A stretch of 64,000 nucleotides of DNA from positions 3,991,501 to 4,055,500 of the forward strand of contig NZ_CP050698.1 of NCBI RefSeq assembly GCF_005116655.2, written 5' to 3'. The DNA comes from Desulfosediminicola flagellatus. GTDB taxonomy: Bacteria; Desulfobacterota; Desulfobulbia; Desulfobulbales; Desulfocapsaceae. Made by a program: the position numbers and the translations under genes. The number at the start of each line of letters is the position of its first letter. The first letter of the stretch is position 1. The notes under the pieces are model-generated. The model did no database searches. It was not told the origin of the DNA and was given only the letters and a program-made list of their open reading frames with translations. This document shows, piece by piece, positions 17,432 through 26,536 of this stretch.

Positions 17432-19198
17432 TTATGAGAGTAACTGCAATGCGAGTTGCGGATTAATCCCGGCCTGTGACAGCATAGAAACAGATGCCTG
17501 TTGAATGATATTCTGCCTGGTCAGTGCAGATGTCTCTTGCGCAATATCTACATCAAGGATTCGGGATCGGGCTGTACTCAGGTTTTCAATGGTGTTCGAG
17601 CTTACGCGTATTGAGTGTTCAAGACGATTCATCTGCGCGCCCAGCTGACCACGGTTTTCATTAATTATCCCTAACGCGTCATCATATTTTACGATAGCGA
17701 TATCATAATTTTCTTCAAGATCCACATCCTCAACATTTAAGGCATTTGCACTTATACCAATTGTCGAAACAGTTATAACTTCACCTGACCCGGCGCCTGC
17801 CTGAAGAGTAAGGTTAGAGGCAGTTGTAGCTTTAAGACTCACATCCTCCCAGATAGCTGTAAAACCTTCTAAAGGATTTTCATCATACGGAGCACCATTG
17901 GGCACAACACTGCTTGCTGTTTTGACTTCGCCTTCATCTGCATCAAGTCCGCCTATAGCACCGGTATCGCTGTTACTTAAATCTCCGCTTGTGTACATAT
18001 CTTTCATGTAATCAAAGCCAACTCCATTTGCGGCTGTAAAAGCGGTAATTAATGCTGTTTCGTCGTTATATGCAAAATCTGAATGATTGGTTTTGATATC
18101 GGCAAATGCTTCGTCCAATCCGTAAGTGTTATCGTCCTTATTGGTACTCAACAAGCCCATCAGTTCGTCGATCCCTGTCCCGCCTGCATCTTTGATGGCG
18201 TCATGGATAAACCTGGTTGCCACATAGGCAGTTGCATACTGTTGATTTAACAGGGTTGGATCGCTTCCATCATTCCATGCTCCTCCGATAGTGGCTACCA
18301 ATCCATTTATCGCGGCATCGACATCATTACCATTTCCGGCAAGAACTGTATTAATCGCACCGGCAAGCCTCTCATCACCACCCTGAATAAGTTCGGCGGA
18401 ACCTTCCTGAAACCATGTACTCAGGTCAAGGCTGTTCATCGTTACCCCCATGACGGCATGAACCATCTCATGGGCGATTATTCTGTCATTGAAATATGGA
18501 CCGGTACCGCCGTCCTGATCTGTAACCGGGGTAAAGTCCGAAAGATCTATGTGGAGTTCCTGTGCAACGGCTTCTTTTGTCAGGCCGCTATATGTGTTCG
18601 TGACCCAGGCAACAAATCCATCACCTGAATCCGTTTCGTAAACAATATTTAAATCAGAACCTATACCTGTTAAGCCAAACTGGTCTGTAATGAGCTGTTC
18701 GGTATTGCGCAACCATCCTGTTCGCAGCCCGTTCTGGACGTCGAGTTTGTCATTGTCAAGCGATCCACCACTACTGCCTGAATCACGTAAAATGAATTGA
18801 CCGTTAAACGATGTCGCACTACCAATCCTATTAATTTCTTGATTAATCTGATTAACTTCAGCCTGTAATGACTGTTTATCATTAACACTTAAAGCTGCAG
18901 AGCCAGCTTGCACAGCAAGTTCGCGCCCTCTCTGCAGAAGATTGGTGGCTTCCTGCATGGCACCTTCTGCAGTTTGCAGAAGAGATATGCCATCATTCAT
19001 ATTTCTTACAGCCTGATTGAGTCCCCGGATCTGGGAGGTCATTCGGTCGGTTATAGCCAAACCAGAAGCATCATCGGATGCTGAATTGATACGCAGCCCT
19101 GAAGAAAGCCTTTTCATGCTGTCTTCAAGCTTTGTCTGCCCTGAATCGAATGTCCGATTGGCAAACATAGCACTGGTATTTGTGTTGATCGTCAACAT
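17432..19198 (-). CDS. Flagellinolysin: flagellin with a central zinc-metallopeptidase domain
   Basis: A 588-residue flagellin. Residues 1-140 ([16 protein letters not shown] ... [14 protein letters not shown]) and the last 85 ([20 protein letters not shown] ... QLALQLLS) are the conserved D0/D1 helices that build the filament. The variable centre is replaced by a peptidase-like domain with HEMVH at 243-247 and [13 protein letters not shown] downstream, whose Glu265 or Glu269 should be the third zinc ligand. This is the layout described for flagellinolysins, filaments with collagenase-like proteolytic activity. I placed the start at 19198 because GGAGG precedes it and MLTINTN is the flagellin N-terminus; the frame is open 12 codons further up. 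No other flagellar genes lie in the window. Confidence 0.93.
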   Translation of the reverse strand: MLTINTNTSAMFANRTFDSGQTKLEDSMKRLSSGLRINSASDDASGLAITDRMTSQIRGLNQAVRNMNDGISLLQTAEGAMQEATNLLQRGRELAVQAGSAALSVNDKQSLQAEVNQINQEINRIGSATSFNGQFILRDSGSSGGSLDNDKLDVQNGLRTGWLRNTEQLITDQFGLTGIGSDLNIVYETDSGDGFVAWVTNTYSGLTKEAVAQELHIDLSDFTPVTDQDGGTGPYFNDRIIAHEMVHAVMGVTMNSLDLSTWFQEGSAELIQGGDERLAGAINTVLAGNGNDVDAAINGLVATIGGAWNDGSDPTLLNQQYATAYVATRFIHDAIKDAGGTGIDELMGLLSTNKDDNTYGLDEAFADIKTNHSDFAYNDETALITAFTAANGVGFDYMKDMYTSGDLSNSDTGAIGGLDADEGEVKTASSVVPNGAPYDENPLEGFTAIWEDVSLKATTASNLTLQAGAGSGEVITVSTIGISANALNVEDVDLEENYDIAIVKYDDALGIINENRGQLGAQMNRLEHSIRVSSNTIENLSTARSRILDVDIAQETSALTRQNIIQQASVSMLSQAGINPQLALQLLS

Positions 19199-19886
19199 AA
19201 TGCCCTCCTGGCATTCATACTTCAGGTCGTCCAATGACCGATGGCTGCTAACGTTCTAGATCTAATCGTTTAAAGCTTTATCACAGATATATCAAAATAT
19301 ATTAATGAGTTGAGAACTGCTTTAAAAAAGCAAATTCGCCTGCTATTGGAACCTCATTCTTGCAAAGAGTGACAAGCAAAAAAAATTGATGGATACCTAC
19401 TTTCGTAACGCCTACCCACCATCTCTACTATTTAGTCCAAAACTATTTATGCCACTTTGTATCGTCAGCCTCGGACTCAATCTTTAGTTCATTTTTTAAT
19501 TATTATTGAATACCAATATATTTCGGGGAGTTTTAAGACTATCTGTGTATTAAACCCCACTCCCTCAGTTCCTGATTTTCAGAAACTCAGTCAACACTGA
19601 TTCAATTGAGGTCATACTGTAGAATTTCCATGTAGACGCGCAACAGCACGACATGTAGGTAACGGATTGAACAAGCGGGAAACATCCTTTTGATTTTGCA
19701 GAGTATTTATCAATTTCGACAAAATGCTCATGATAAACTCAGACGACGTATTGTTGTTACAATGTTCGATTTTCTGTGCTTTTTTTTTGAGAAAGGAGGA
19801 GCACCCCTCTCACGTTGAGCTATTATCGATTATTGCTACATCAGAATACTTATAGAGATGCTTAGACTTTCCTGTAATAACGTGGA
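19199..19886. other. Flagellin leader and upstream gap
   Basis: The 688 bases hold the flagellin ribosome-binding site and presumably its promoter. I looked for a sigma-28 pattern (TAAA and GCCGATAA) and for a -24/-12 sigma-54 pattern on the minus strand and found no good match. No gene is evident. Confidence 0.4.
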
Positions 19887-20522
19887 TTATTTCCAGTAGT
19901 TCCCTATTTGCCGATAATGATCTGCTAGAAAGCGGGCGGCACCTTCACGATGATTTCGTTCAAGGACCGCTATGATTGGAGGGTGAAGCGCGTACAGACT
20001 CTCAAGTGGCATTGAAGCCTCTACCAATGTCGCAATAACCTGCAACTGCATCCGCAAAGAACCCCATATTTTTAACATGGTTTCATTGCCTGAAAATTCT
20101 ACAATTGCCTGGTGAAACCGATTATCCGCCTTGGTAAAACGTCGTACATCGTTATGAATAACAGCCTGGTGCATACTTTCGAGATGAATATTCAGCTGCT
20201 GCACAAGCTGTTCAGTATTAAGATCTGCAAGAATCAGGCAGTGCCCCTCTAAGGCTTCTCTCACCTGGTATGCTTCTTCAATTTCTTTTTTAGTAAAGGT
20301 TTTGACCAGAGCACCCACATGTGGTTTATGTTCGACATATCCCAGCGCCTGCAAACTCCGAATTGCCTCACGAACCGGAGCCTGACTGGTGCCAAATTCA
20401 CTCGCGATCTGCAACTCTTTCAACCTGTCACCAGGCACCAGTGTACCATCGACAATTCTATCGATAAGTATAGATTTAATCTGCTCGGTCAGACTCTCTC
20501 GTTTTACAACCATTTTACCCAT
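19887..20522 (-). CDS. GntR-family transcriptional regulator, FadR/FCD type
   Basis: A 211-residue DNA-binding regulator. The N-terminal winged helix (residues 8-70) has the GntR pattern: LTEQIKSILIDRIVDGTLVPGDRLKE, ELQIASEFGTSQAPVREAIRSL and GYVEH. The C-terminal helical FCD domain (about 80-205) holds the usual metal/effector residues, including DNRFHQAI and a late HPP segment. Such regulators respond to small carboxylates or sugar acids. No obvious target operon adjoins it, and the ligand is unknown. A purine-rich ribosome-binding site (GGAAGGGAAAT) precedes the ATG. Confidence 0.9.
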   Translation of the reverse strand: MGKMVVKRESLTEQIKSILIDRIVDGTLVPGDRLKELQIASEFGTSQAPVREAIRSLQALGYVEHKPHVGALVKTFTKKEIEEAYQVREALEGHCLILADLNTEQLVQQLNIHLESMHQAVIHNDVRRFTKADNRFHQAIVEFSGNETMLKIWGSLRMQLQVIATLVEASMPLESLYALHPPIIAVLERNHREGAARFLADHYRQIGNYWK

Positions 20523-20683
20523 ATTTCCCTTCCATTATTCTGTTTAAAGATTATCGATAATATCTTGGAGAGACTGATTTGTCAAATACGATATTTGCAT
20601 TGGACTCATCCTGTAATAGACAATAAACACAAGCCTTGAAAGAGATACTACTACTTTAAAATCGTTTGCAGGAGCAGAATGCA

Positions 20684-20748
20684 CCGAGGAGGCCGTCCGA
20701 AAATTCCGAAGAGTTTGAGAAAAGGCCATTCCAGGACAGTCTCCTCGG
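20684..20748. mobile_element. Tiny inverted-repeat element with IS1182-like ends
   Basis: CCGAGGAGGCCGTCC (20684-20698) is nearly the complement of GGACAGTCTCCTCGG (20734-20748), with two differences over 15 bases. The end sequence resembles the GAGGCTGTCC termini of the IS1182 element at 24114. Outside it, AATCGTTTGC (20660-20669) pairs perfectly with GCAAACGATT (20748-20757), giving a nested hairpin. It is 65 bases long with no ORF. It may be a solo MITE or a folded intergenic repeat. Confidence 0.5.
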
Positions 20749-20791
20749 CAAACGATTACATCTCTCCGCACAATCGCCAGGAAAACACATC

Positions 20792-20827
20792 AAAAAAAAG
20801 TCCACCTCATCATAGACAAGGTGGACT
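20792..20827 (-). terminator. Terminator of the Met/His-rich protein gene
   Basis: AGTCCACCT (20799-20807) pairs with AGGTGGACT (20819-20827). On the minus strand it is followed by eight T. It lies 55 bases past the stop codon. Confidence 0.88.
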
Positions 20828-20882
20828 CTAAATATCGAAATACCTGGCGTCGTATAAATATACAATGCCAGGAATATGTAAA

Positions 20883-21500
20883 CTACTCTGCTGCTACTGC
20901 ATTAATTTCTAAAGCTTTGACCTGAAGATTGGTCCGAATATCGATAAGATCTTTATCCAGCTGACCGAATTGCTCAGGAGTAGAAGCGGTATTACGTTTA
21001 GCTTCAGCAATTTCAAAACGCTTTACCACGAGATCTTTACGTAGATCCGCTGTTGCATCTAAAAACTGCTGGTGCTGCTCAGGAGTCCATTGCTCATGTC
21101 CAGGCATATAGAACCCAAGCGCCATCATTCCGTGGCCTTTCATACCATGGTCTTTCATGCCGCGCATTTTCCCGTGATCCATGCCACCTGACATACCGTG
21201 CATTATGCCTTTCTTATGCATCATCATTCCGGACTTACCGCAATTCATCTTGCCGGACATCATGCCGGATGTATCTGCCATTTTGCCATGACCTTTCATC
21301 CCCATCATATGACCGCCCTGCGTGTGCACCATTCCGGTTGAAGCGGTAGTAACATCACTATTTGAGACTGCAGCTTCAACATGATGAGCTCCATCAGCTG
21401 GTGAATGAACAGCCTGCTCTTCTGGAACCGCCTGTTGCGCAAAAGCTGTACCAGATACGATTCCTATAATAGCTATTGTAGACAATAAAACTTTTTTCAT
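20883..21500 (-). CDS. Met/His-rich periplasmic protein, Spy/CpxP or zinc-resistance-associated like
   Basis: An exported protein of 205 residues. The signal peptide MKKVLLSTIAIIGIVSGTAFA is followed by a long low-complexity middle packed with Met, His, Gly and Lys (GGHMMGMKGHGKM, SGGMDHGKMRGMKDHGMKGH) and one cysteine (MNCGKS). The final 80 residues form helices with the WTPEQHQQFLDATADLRKDL pattern of Spy/CpxP/ZraP-type chaperones. I infer periplasmic metal (copper or zinc) binding and protein protection. The start at 21500 was chosen because GGAGAAAATA lies just before it and the signal peptide begins there. The frame is open to 21542, but the extra 14 residues do not improve the signal. 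Confidence 0.8.
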   Translation of the reverse strand: MKKVLLSTIAIIGIVSGTAFAQQAVPEEQAVHSPADGAHHVEAAVSNSDVTTASTGMVHTQGGHMMGMKGHGKMADTSGMMSGKMNCGKSGMMMHKKGIMHGMSGGMDHGKMRGMKDHGMKGHGMMALGFYMPGHEQWTPEQHQQFLDATADLRKDLVVKRFEIAEAKRNTASTPEQFGQLDKDLIDIRTNLQVKALEINAVAAE

Positions 21501-22198
21501 TATTTTCTCCATATGGGCACTTGCCCTGGTTAACGTAAACATGTCATTGAGATCTCTCGATCTCCTGCAAAAGATAATAAGAATGTAGCAAGTGCTATGC
21601 CAGTCGCACTAGACCACGATGTAGTATTTTCTAGTGGAGTGTTTTCCCGCACAAAAGGAGATATCACAAACAATCGAACACTCATGCCGGCTGTCTATTT
21701 TTTTGACATGGACCAGGGTGAGCGTGATCTGTTTCTGTATACTTTTTACCCAGATCACGCCCTAACACTAACGACAAATGATCAAACATTGGAGTCAATC
21801 CACTCCCATCCATTTTATTGAATTGAACAATGAAGTTAGAGTAGTCAAAGTGAGAATAATTTCTGATATAGAAGATCGTATAAATGAGGAAGTGCGCCAC
21901 GATAATATATCAACCACTAAGGCGCTCTATCTGTTGAAAAAAGAAGACGAAGAATACCGTAACTAGTGTATGCAGGTCTATAGCACTGACATACGGAACA
22001 GCTGACTATCATTTATAGCGTACCTACGAGAGAGGGGGCTGAAATATTGAAGTTTTCTCACCCTTCTCTCAATAATTTTCAGGAATACCCTAAAATTCCT
22101 TCCACAAAACTTACCTAACCACTACTATCACCATTCAGTCAGGATATTTTTCAACGGGCAGTCTGATAGCCTATGTAACCTTACAAGGGGTAACGGTT
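21501..22198. other. Intergenic region with one doubtful short frame
   Basis: This divergent region between the Met/His-rich gene and the DUF3592 gene is about 700 bases long. A 62-codon frame (21778-21966, plus strand) ends in a charged helical stretch (EVRVVKVRIISDIEDRINEE), but it has no ribosome-binding site and no family. It may be a relic. Nothing else is recognised. Confidence 0.35.
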
Positions 22199-22648
22199 AT
22201 GAAGTCAACAAGCTTCGGTACATTGTTTGTACGGGTTTTTATGTTCATCCTCGGATTGATAGTTGCTCTACCAGCGTTAAACACACTCTCCAAGTATTCC
22301 AATTATCGGTTCCTTGGTAGCATGACCTACGGCGTAATAGACCACCCTTCTTCTGGAAGAGATTTTGGTGGTAGACCGTTAATCCAATATGTGGATATGG
22401 CTGGTAGTACACATGAGTTCAAGAGCAGGGCTAAGGCCCATATATTTCAAACACCTAAAAAAGGTGAAAAAATCAAAATTTTCATTCACAAGAGTGATCC
22501 GCAGAAAGCAATTGTTGATAATCTCTTCTATTATGTCGTGCTTCCGCTCATTTTTCTGGCCGTCGGTTGTTACTGCTGTCTATCTGCTCTTTTTGGCAGA
22601 AAGGGCAGATCGCATGAGGAAAAGGTCGTTTCTTTTAGATCTATATAA
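22199..22648 (+). CDS. DUF3592 membrane protein
   Basis: A 149-residue protein with a hydrophobic helix at each end (about 10-28 and 111-133) and a soluble beta-rich segment between them (PLIQYVDMAGSTHEFKSRAK ... GEKIKIFIHKSDPQKAIVDN). This is the DUF3592 layout. Function is unknown. The middle segment probably faces the periplasm. AAGGGGT before the ATG serves as ribosome-binding site. It converges on the universal stress protein gene with 16 bases between the stops. Confidence 0.8.
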   Translation: MKSTSFGTLFVRVFMFILGLIVALPALNTLSKYSNYRFLGSMTYGVIDHPSSGRDFGGRPLIQYVDMAGSTHEFKSRAKAHIFQTPKKGEKIKIFIHKSDPQKAIVDNLFYYVVLPLIFLAVGCYCCLSALFGRKGRSHEEKVVSFRSI

Positions 22649-22664
22649 TGCCCTGAAGTTAGTA

Positions 22665-23525
22665 TCATCGATTCTTTGCCACCAGAACAGGACAGGGGGT
22701 CAGTGCTGCAATTCGTTCAACTACACTCCCGCAAAACATATCCAATCCCAATGATTCCTTCCGGGCTCCCAGAATAATGAGATGAATATGTTTTTCTTGT
22801 GCGTACGCAGCTAGACAATCTTCAGGTATATTTGCCCGGATAGCTGTAATAACTGAGACATCGTGTTCTTTTCCCTGCAAAACGAACTCTTTCAATATCT
22901 TCCAGCCCTTTTGTTCAGCATCCCGCACGATGCTGTGACGCAGCGATAGATCCGTAGGGATATTTGTCGCATAGAGTGCATGGATCTCACTCCCATAGCT
23001 TTTTGCGATATCAATAGCGCGTAAGCCGGCCTCAATGCTTGCAGCAGACCCATTAAGGCCTGCCAGGATTTTGTCGAATCGCAATTCTCCGTCTTCAGGG
23101 ATAATCAGAACATCACACGGACTATTGGTGATTACTTCAACCGTCGTGCGCCCCAGCAGCATTCTTTCCACCTGCATGCGCTTGACACATCCGAGCAGAA
23201 TGATATCGGCGTTCACTTCATATGCAACTGCACAAATTTCCTCATCTGGTTTCCCTATGCGGTGGACGGTCTCCATCGAAAGTCCGAGTGAGGTTGCATA
23301 CTCATCAGCTTCTCTCAGAATTTCCTGAAACGGTGCTTTAAACTGCTGCTCTGCATCGTTAAGGAAAAATCTATTCATATTACCTTCATAATCAGGCGTT
23401 ACGGAAACCACAACAACCCGTGCTCTCATCGAAGATGCCAGAGCCAACGCCTCTTTATAGAGAGAGCGGTTTTCGTGCGAGGTATTCATCGCTGCAAGTA
23501 TGGTTTTAACTGTATGAGTTATCAT
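22665..23525 (-). CDS. Tandem universal stress protein
   Basis: A 286-residue cytoplasmic protein made of two Usp domains. The first (residues 5-145) begins KTILAAMNTSHENRSLYKEALALA and ends ILLGCVKRMQVERMLLGRTTVEVITNSPCDVLIIP. The second (150-286) begins RFDKILAGLNGSAASIEAGLRAI and ends IILGARKESLGLDMFCGSVVERIAALTPCPVLVA. The G-2x-G-9x-S/T ATP-binding pattern is only partly kept. Such proteins modulate stress survival in energy-limited cells. Another Usp-like gene lies 68 bases upstream on the same strand, so they probably form an operon now cut from its upstream part by the IS element. Confidence 0.9.
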   Translation of the reverse strand: MITHTVKTILAAMNTSHENRSLYKEALALASSMRARVVVVSVTPDYEGNMNRFFLNDAEQQFKAPFQEILREADEYATSLGLSMETVHRIGKPDEEICAVAYEVNADIILLGCVKRMQVERMLLGRTTVEVITNSPCDVLIIPEDGELRFDKILAGLNGSAASIEAGLRAIDIAKSYGSEIHALYATNIPTDLSLRHSIVRDAEQKGWKILKEFVLQGKEHDVSVITAIRANIPEDCLAAYAQEKHIHLIILGARKESLGLDMFCGSVVERIAALTPCPVLVAKNR

Positions 23526-23593
23526 AGCCTGAAAGCTCGTTAAGATAAGTTGATAGCCTCGAAAATATGCTCCAGGATGATGCCCGACTCACC

Positions 23594-24094
23594 CTAAGGT
23601 TTTGCTTTTACAAGTTTATCAACATTAAAGACAGGAACACATGCCCGAGAAACAACTTTTTCCACGCTTACACCGTCGTCAACAATGATAAATTCAATTT
23701 TTTTCACGATACGACAGAGTCTACTCACAACTCTGCCTATATTTCCACTCTCTTTGATATGGTTAACGATGATCCCTCGCTTTTGACTTCGTTCTTGCAT
23801 GATACTGAAATTATCTTTTACAGCGAGAGCAAAACGTCGACTTCGAAAGCCACCTTCCCAAAGAAATGGCATCGTATTGACATATGCTACAAGAAGCCGG
23901 TGATTGAGCCTTCCCGCCACATTCAAACTATACCCCATCACCGATTCCGTCAGATGACCGTTACACGTCACCACAAGAATTACCGGTTGGTCTTGAAAGA
24001 ACCTTGTCACTAGAACTTTATCTGGATCCAGTTGAATCACCCCCCTGTAATTTCTTTTATCGCGTATCAGTAAGAACGCTTTTTCATATAGCAT
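23594..24094 (-). CDS. Usp-like protein, operon interrupted by an IS element
   Basis: A 166-residue protein. The stretch PVILVVTCNGHLTESVMGYS followed by LNVAGRLNHRLLVAYV matches the start of a universal stress protein fold, and CVPVFNV the end. Confidence in the family is moderate because the ATP-binding motif is absent. The IS1182 element ends 20 bases upstream of the ATG. The flank still contains AGGAGG, formed by CTAG plus GAGG, so the ribosome-binding site survives but the native promoter is severed. Expression would now depend on outward reading from the IS. Confidence 0.65.
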   Translation of the reverse strand: MLYEKAFLLIRDKRNYRGVIQLDPDKVLVTRFFQDQPVILVVTCNGHLTESVMGYSLNVAGRLNHRLLVAYVNTMPFLWEGGFRSRRFALAVKDNFSIMQERSQKRGIIVNHIKESGNIGRVVSRLCRIVKKIEFIIVDDGVSVEKVVSRACVPVFNVDKLVKAKP

Positions 24095-24113
24095 TAGATA
24101 GCGGGCCTCCTAG

Positions 24114-25952
24114 GAGGCTGTCCGAGAACAGGAATTTTAAATCGGACAAATCATAAAGCCTAGCAATCGCTGGAGCTTTATATCTCTGCGCAAAGGTAAA
24201 TCTTATAATATGCACCTGAAAAACGCCTGAATAATGCAATTATACTGAGAATCAGGGCTCTCCATCATTACTATGCAGGATTTGCCAACAATTTGCCGTC
24301 CTCTGAACGTACTACCCCATTTATGATCGCTCTCAGTAACTTCCTCATGTTGTGAGCAGTGCATGCAAGGGAAAATTCACCACTTGCTTTCTCATACCCT
24401 CTGACACTGAATCTTCTGAAACCGATATTTTTTATCTGTCCGAATACTGGTTCAACGATAACTTTTCGTCTTCCATATATTTCTTTAGAGCTTACCCTCT
24501 CCATTTTCTCATTCATCTGTTGCCGTAAGGGCTCTTTGTCATCCGTGTTAATTGTTCGAGCATTACCCTGAGTTGATTTGCAACATCTGCTTTTATAATC
24601 GCACTCAACACACACATCAGAGTCGCCTTGATATGTTTTCCTGCCCGATTTTGATGTACGTATTAAAACGAGGGATTGGTCTCCAGGACAGGTGAAAAAA
24701 TCACCCCGCTCGTTGTAAATAAAATCAGCCTTTATGAGCTTGCGGTCCGAATCATTTAACGGAATTTCACTTCTCTTCTCAGCTTTATCTGTTGCTACAT
24801 AAGCATCGAGTTTTGCCGATCTTATTGCCTCAAGATTATCACCTGACATGTAACCATTATCAAAGCTCATCTTTGAAGGAAAACTGCCAGTCGTTTCCCG
24901 TATATTTTCTAACGCAGGTTCAACCTCGTTCTTGTCATTTGCATTTAGACTCAGATGTTGGGCAACAATCACTTGCTTATCCTCATCTACACATATTTGC
25001 CCATTGTACTGATAATCAAAGACGTTATTTTTTCCCATAATACGGGCATCCGTATCTGCAAAGCTAATTTGCTTTTTGTCCTCAATGGTTTTGCCGGGGT
25101 GTAGTTCTTGCTCCCGTTGTTCTAAGGCTTTTTTGGCTGCCTGTATTTTTGCTAATCGCTTTTCTTTGAACTGTAAATCTTCGGGAATACCATATCCGGT
25201 AGGTTCCTTATACTCCCTGTCCTCTTCTTCATCGCAGTTTTTTGCTTTCGCTATAAGGCTCTCAATTTCCGCTAGTAATTCATGTTCTTTTTCTTTGAGT
25301 CTCTTGTAACTCATGGCCTTATGCTTAGAAGTGTCAGCCTTAAATTTTGAACCGTCTAAGCTTACATGGCCAAGAGACGCAAGTCCCAATTGCATGGCTA
25401 TCAGGACACTCTGCTTGAAACATTCATGAAAAAATTCAGCATTATTTTTCCTAAAGTCACTTAACACTCGGAAATTTGGGCATGACATCCCTGATATATA
25501 CATATAAGCAAGGTCTACATGGCACCGTCCTTCTATCTGTCTTGAGCTGAAAAGGCCATGACTGTATGCGTATATGAGAATCGAGATAATCAACTTGGGA
25601 TGATAGGCACGCTGTCCTTGCATGCTATACTGTTTTTCAATACTTGAGGTGTCAAGCTGCTGAAAAATATCGTTATACAGATAACATTCATGATTGTCAG
25701 GGAGCAGATCAAAGATATTGCTCGGAAACATTTGCCGTTGTTTGAATTCTAATGGCAGATTTTTGAATGGGGGTGACATAAGGAAACCTCTCTTGTTTTA
25801 TTGAATACAAATTAACACAAAAAACAAGAATATGCAGCTTATCATGCTGTTATATATAAGCATTCCATCTCAACCTGTTTGCCATTTGCTAGGAAATTCA
25901 GCTACGATAAAAACAATTTAACTATTCTCTTTAATTATTGTCGGACAGCCTC
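24114..25952 (-). mobile_element. Intact IS1182-family insertion sequence
   Basis: A 1839-base element. The ends are GAGGCTGTCCGA (24114-24125) and its mirror TCGGACAGCCTC (25941-25952). The tetranucleotide CTAG flanks both ends (24110-24113 and 25953-25956), consistent with a four-base duplication of a palindromic target. A single full-length transposase is on the minus strand. Length, ends and transposase all fit IS1182. The untouched frame and clean flanks suggest recent insertion. It lies between a short minus-strand frame (25997-26194) and the Usp-like gene. Confidence 0.92.
24271..25779 (-). CDS. IS1182-family transposase (DDE)
   Basis: A 502-residue transposase that cuts and joins the ends of its element. 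The N-terminal domain reads QRAYHPKLIISILIYAYSHG ... SSRQIEGRCHVDLAYMYISG. The catalytic core has Asp in VSLDGSKFKAD, Asp in MSFDNGYMSGDN and Glu in RRKVIVEPVFGQIKNIGFRR, the usual DDE set. A cysteine cluster (CVECDYKSRCCKS) precedes the last segment, as in the family. The frame is uninterrupted and there is no sign of decay. Confidence 0.95.
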   Translation of the reverse strand: MSPPFKNLPLEFKQRQMFPSNIFDLLPDNHECYLYNDIFQQLDTSSIEKQYSMQGQRAYHPKLIISILIYAYSHGLFSSRQIEGRCHVDLAYMYISGMSCPNFRVLSDFRKNNAEFFHECFKQSVLIAMQLGLASLGHVSLDGSKFKADTSKHKAMSYKRLKEKEHELLAEIESLIAKAKNCDEEEDREYKEPTGYGIPEDLQFKEKRLAKIQAAKKALEQREQELHPGKTIEDKKQISFADTDARIMGKNNVFDYQYNGQICVDEDKQVIVAQHLSLNANDKNEVEPALENIRETTGSFPSKMSFDNGYMSGDNLEAIRSAKLDAYVATDKAEKRSEIPLNDSDRKLIKADFIYNERGDFFTCPGDQSLVLIRTSKSGRKTYQGDSDVCVECDYKSRCCKSTQGNARTINTDDKEPLRQQMNEKMERVSSKEIYGRRKVIVEPVFGQIKNIGFRRFSVRGYEKASGEFSLACTAHNMRKLLRAIINGVVRSEDGKLLANPA

Positions 25953-25996
25953 CTAGGATTCAAAGCAAAACATATTCCAACCGCTCTATTATTCAT

Positions 25997-26194
25997 TTAT
26001 GCATTTGTTTTCATATCACTTATTCCACCCAACCAAGTAGTGAACAAACGATTCCTTGTTGCAGAATGAAACATGTTTTCTATCAAATGATCAGTAACCA
26101 ACCTGAAATCATATTCTCCCCGAAAGATCGACCCCAGCAATATCCAAAATTTACCCCACAATAACAGATATATAACTTCATCAACATATCCCAT
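25997..26194 (-). CDS. Doubtful 65-residue frame upstream of the IS
   Basis: A short minus-strand frame with a hydrophobic start (VIYLLLWGKFWILLGSIF) and a charged end. It has no recognised family and no good ribosome-binding site. Before the IS arrived it would have ended about 40 bases ahead of the Usp-like gene, so it could be a small first gene of that operon. Its 5' end faces the tauE operon control region. Listed only because it fills the divergent position. Confidence 0.3.
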   Translation of the reverse strand: MGYVDEVIYLLLWGKFWILLGSIFRGEYDFRLVTDHLIENMFHSATRNRLFTTWLGGISDMKTNA

Positions 26195-26243
26195 GGGTGA
26201 TACGTTTATCTCTACTCCCTGCCAGATCTGAAATATACAAGCA

Positions 26244-26361
26244 TGTTGCTTTTTGCAACACCACAGAACGACGCCAAAATAACAGGCATAAACCTATGAT
26301 TTAAAAATTTTTTATCTCATTAGCTGCAATTATCCCGTTGCATATTGCAACAAATTGCAGC
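26244..26361. promoter_or_regulatory. Paired palindromes, candidate activator-binding sites
   Basis: Two copies of GTTGC-N5-GCAAC occur: GTTGCTTTTTGCAAC at 26245-26259 and GTTGCATATTGCAAC at 26337-26351. The second is nested inside a wider inverted repeat, GCTGCAATT (26323-26331) with AATTGCAGC (26353-26361). They lie about 160 and 70 bases upstream of a sigma-54-like promoter, a usual place for NtrC-type enhancer sites. An NtrC-type regulator is encoded a few kb away, so it is the obvious candidate to bind here. Confidence 0.6.
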
Positions 26362-26417
26362 CACGCCTAAAACAACCCATACACCTGTAATCACGACGTT
26401 TTAACAAATACGCAGGA

Positions 26418-26433
26418 TGGCATTAAGTTTGCA
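26418..26433 (+). promoter_or_regulatory. Predicted sigma-54 promoter of the tauE/lon operon
   Basis: TGGCATTAAGTTTGCA matches the -24/-12 consensus (TGGCA, ten-base GG to GC spacing, TTGCA). It lies about 104 bases upstream of the first gene at 26537 and downstream of the two palindromes. The match is the best of this type seen in the window. Confidence 0.68.
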
Positions 26434-26536
26434 AATATTAACGCAAATGACGGTTCGGCATCATCTCATATAACCACACTTGCCTCTTGGCTGAAAAATA
26501 TACCTATGTAGTTCACTATTCATCTTTAAAGGAGAA

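Noticed and set aside
19199..19330. Sigma-28 promoter of the flagellin gene
   Set aside because: TAAA-like boxes are present but no GCCGATAA-like element at the right spacing.
21778..21966. A 62-codon plus-strand frame
   Set aside because: No ribosome-binding site or family; only the last part looks protein-like. Kept as a remark on the intergenic region.
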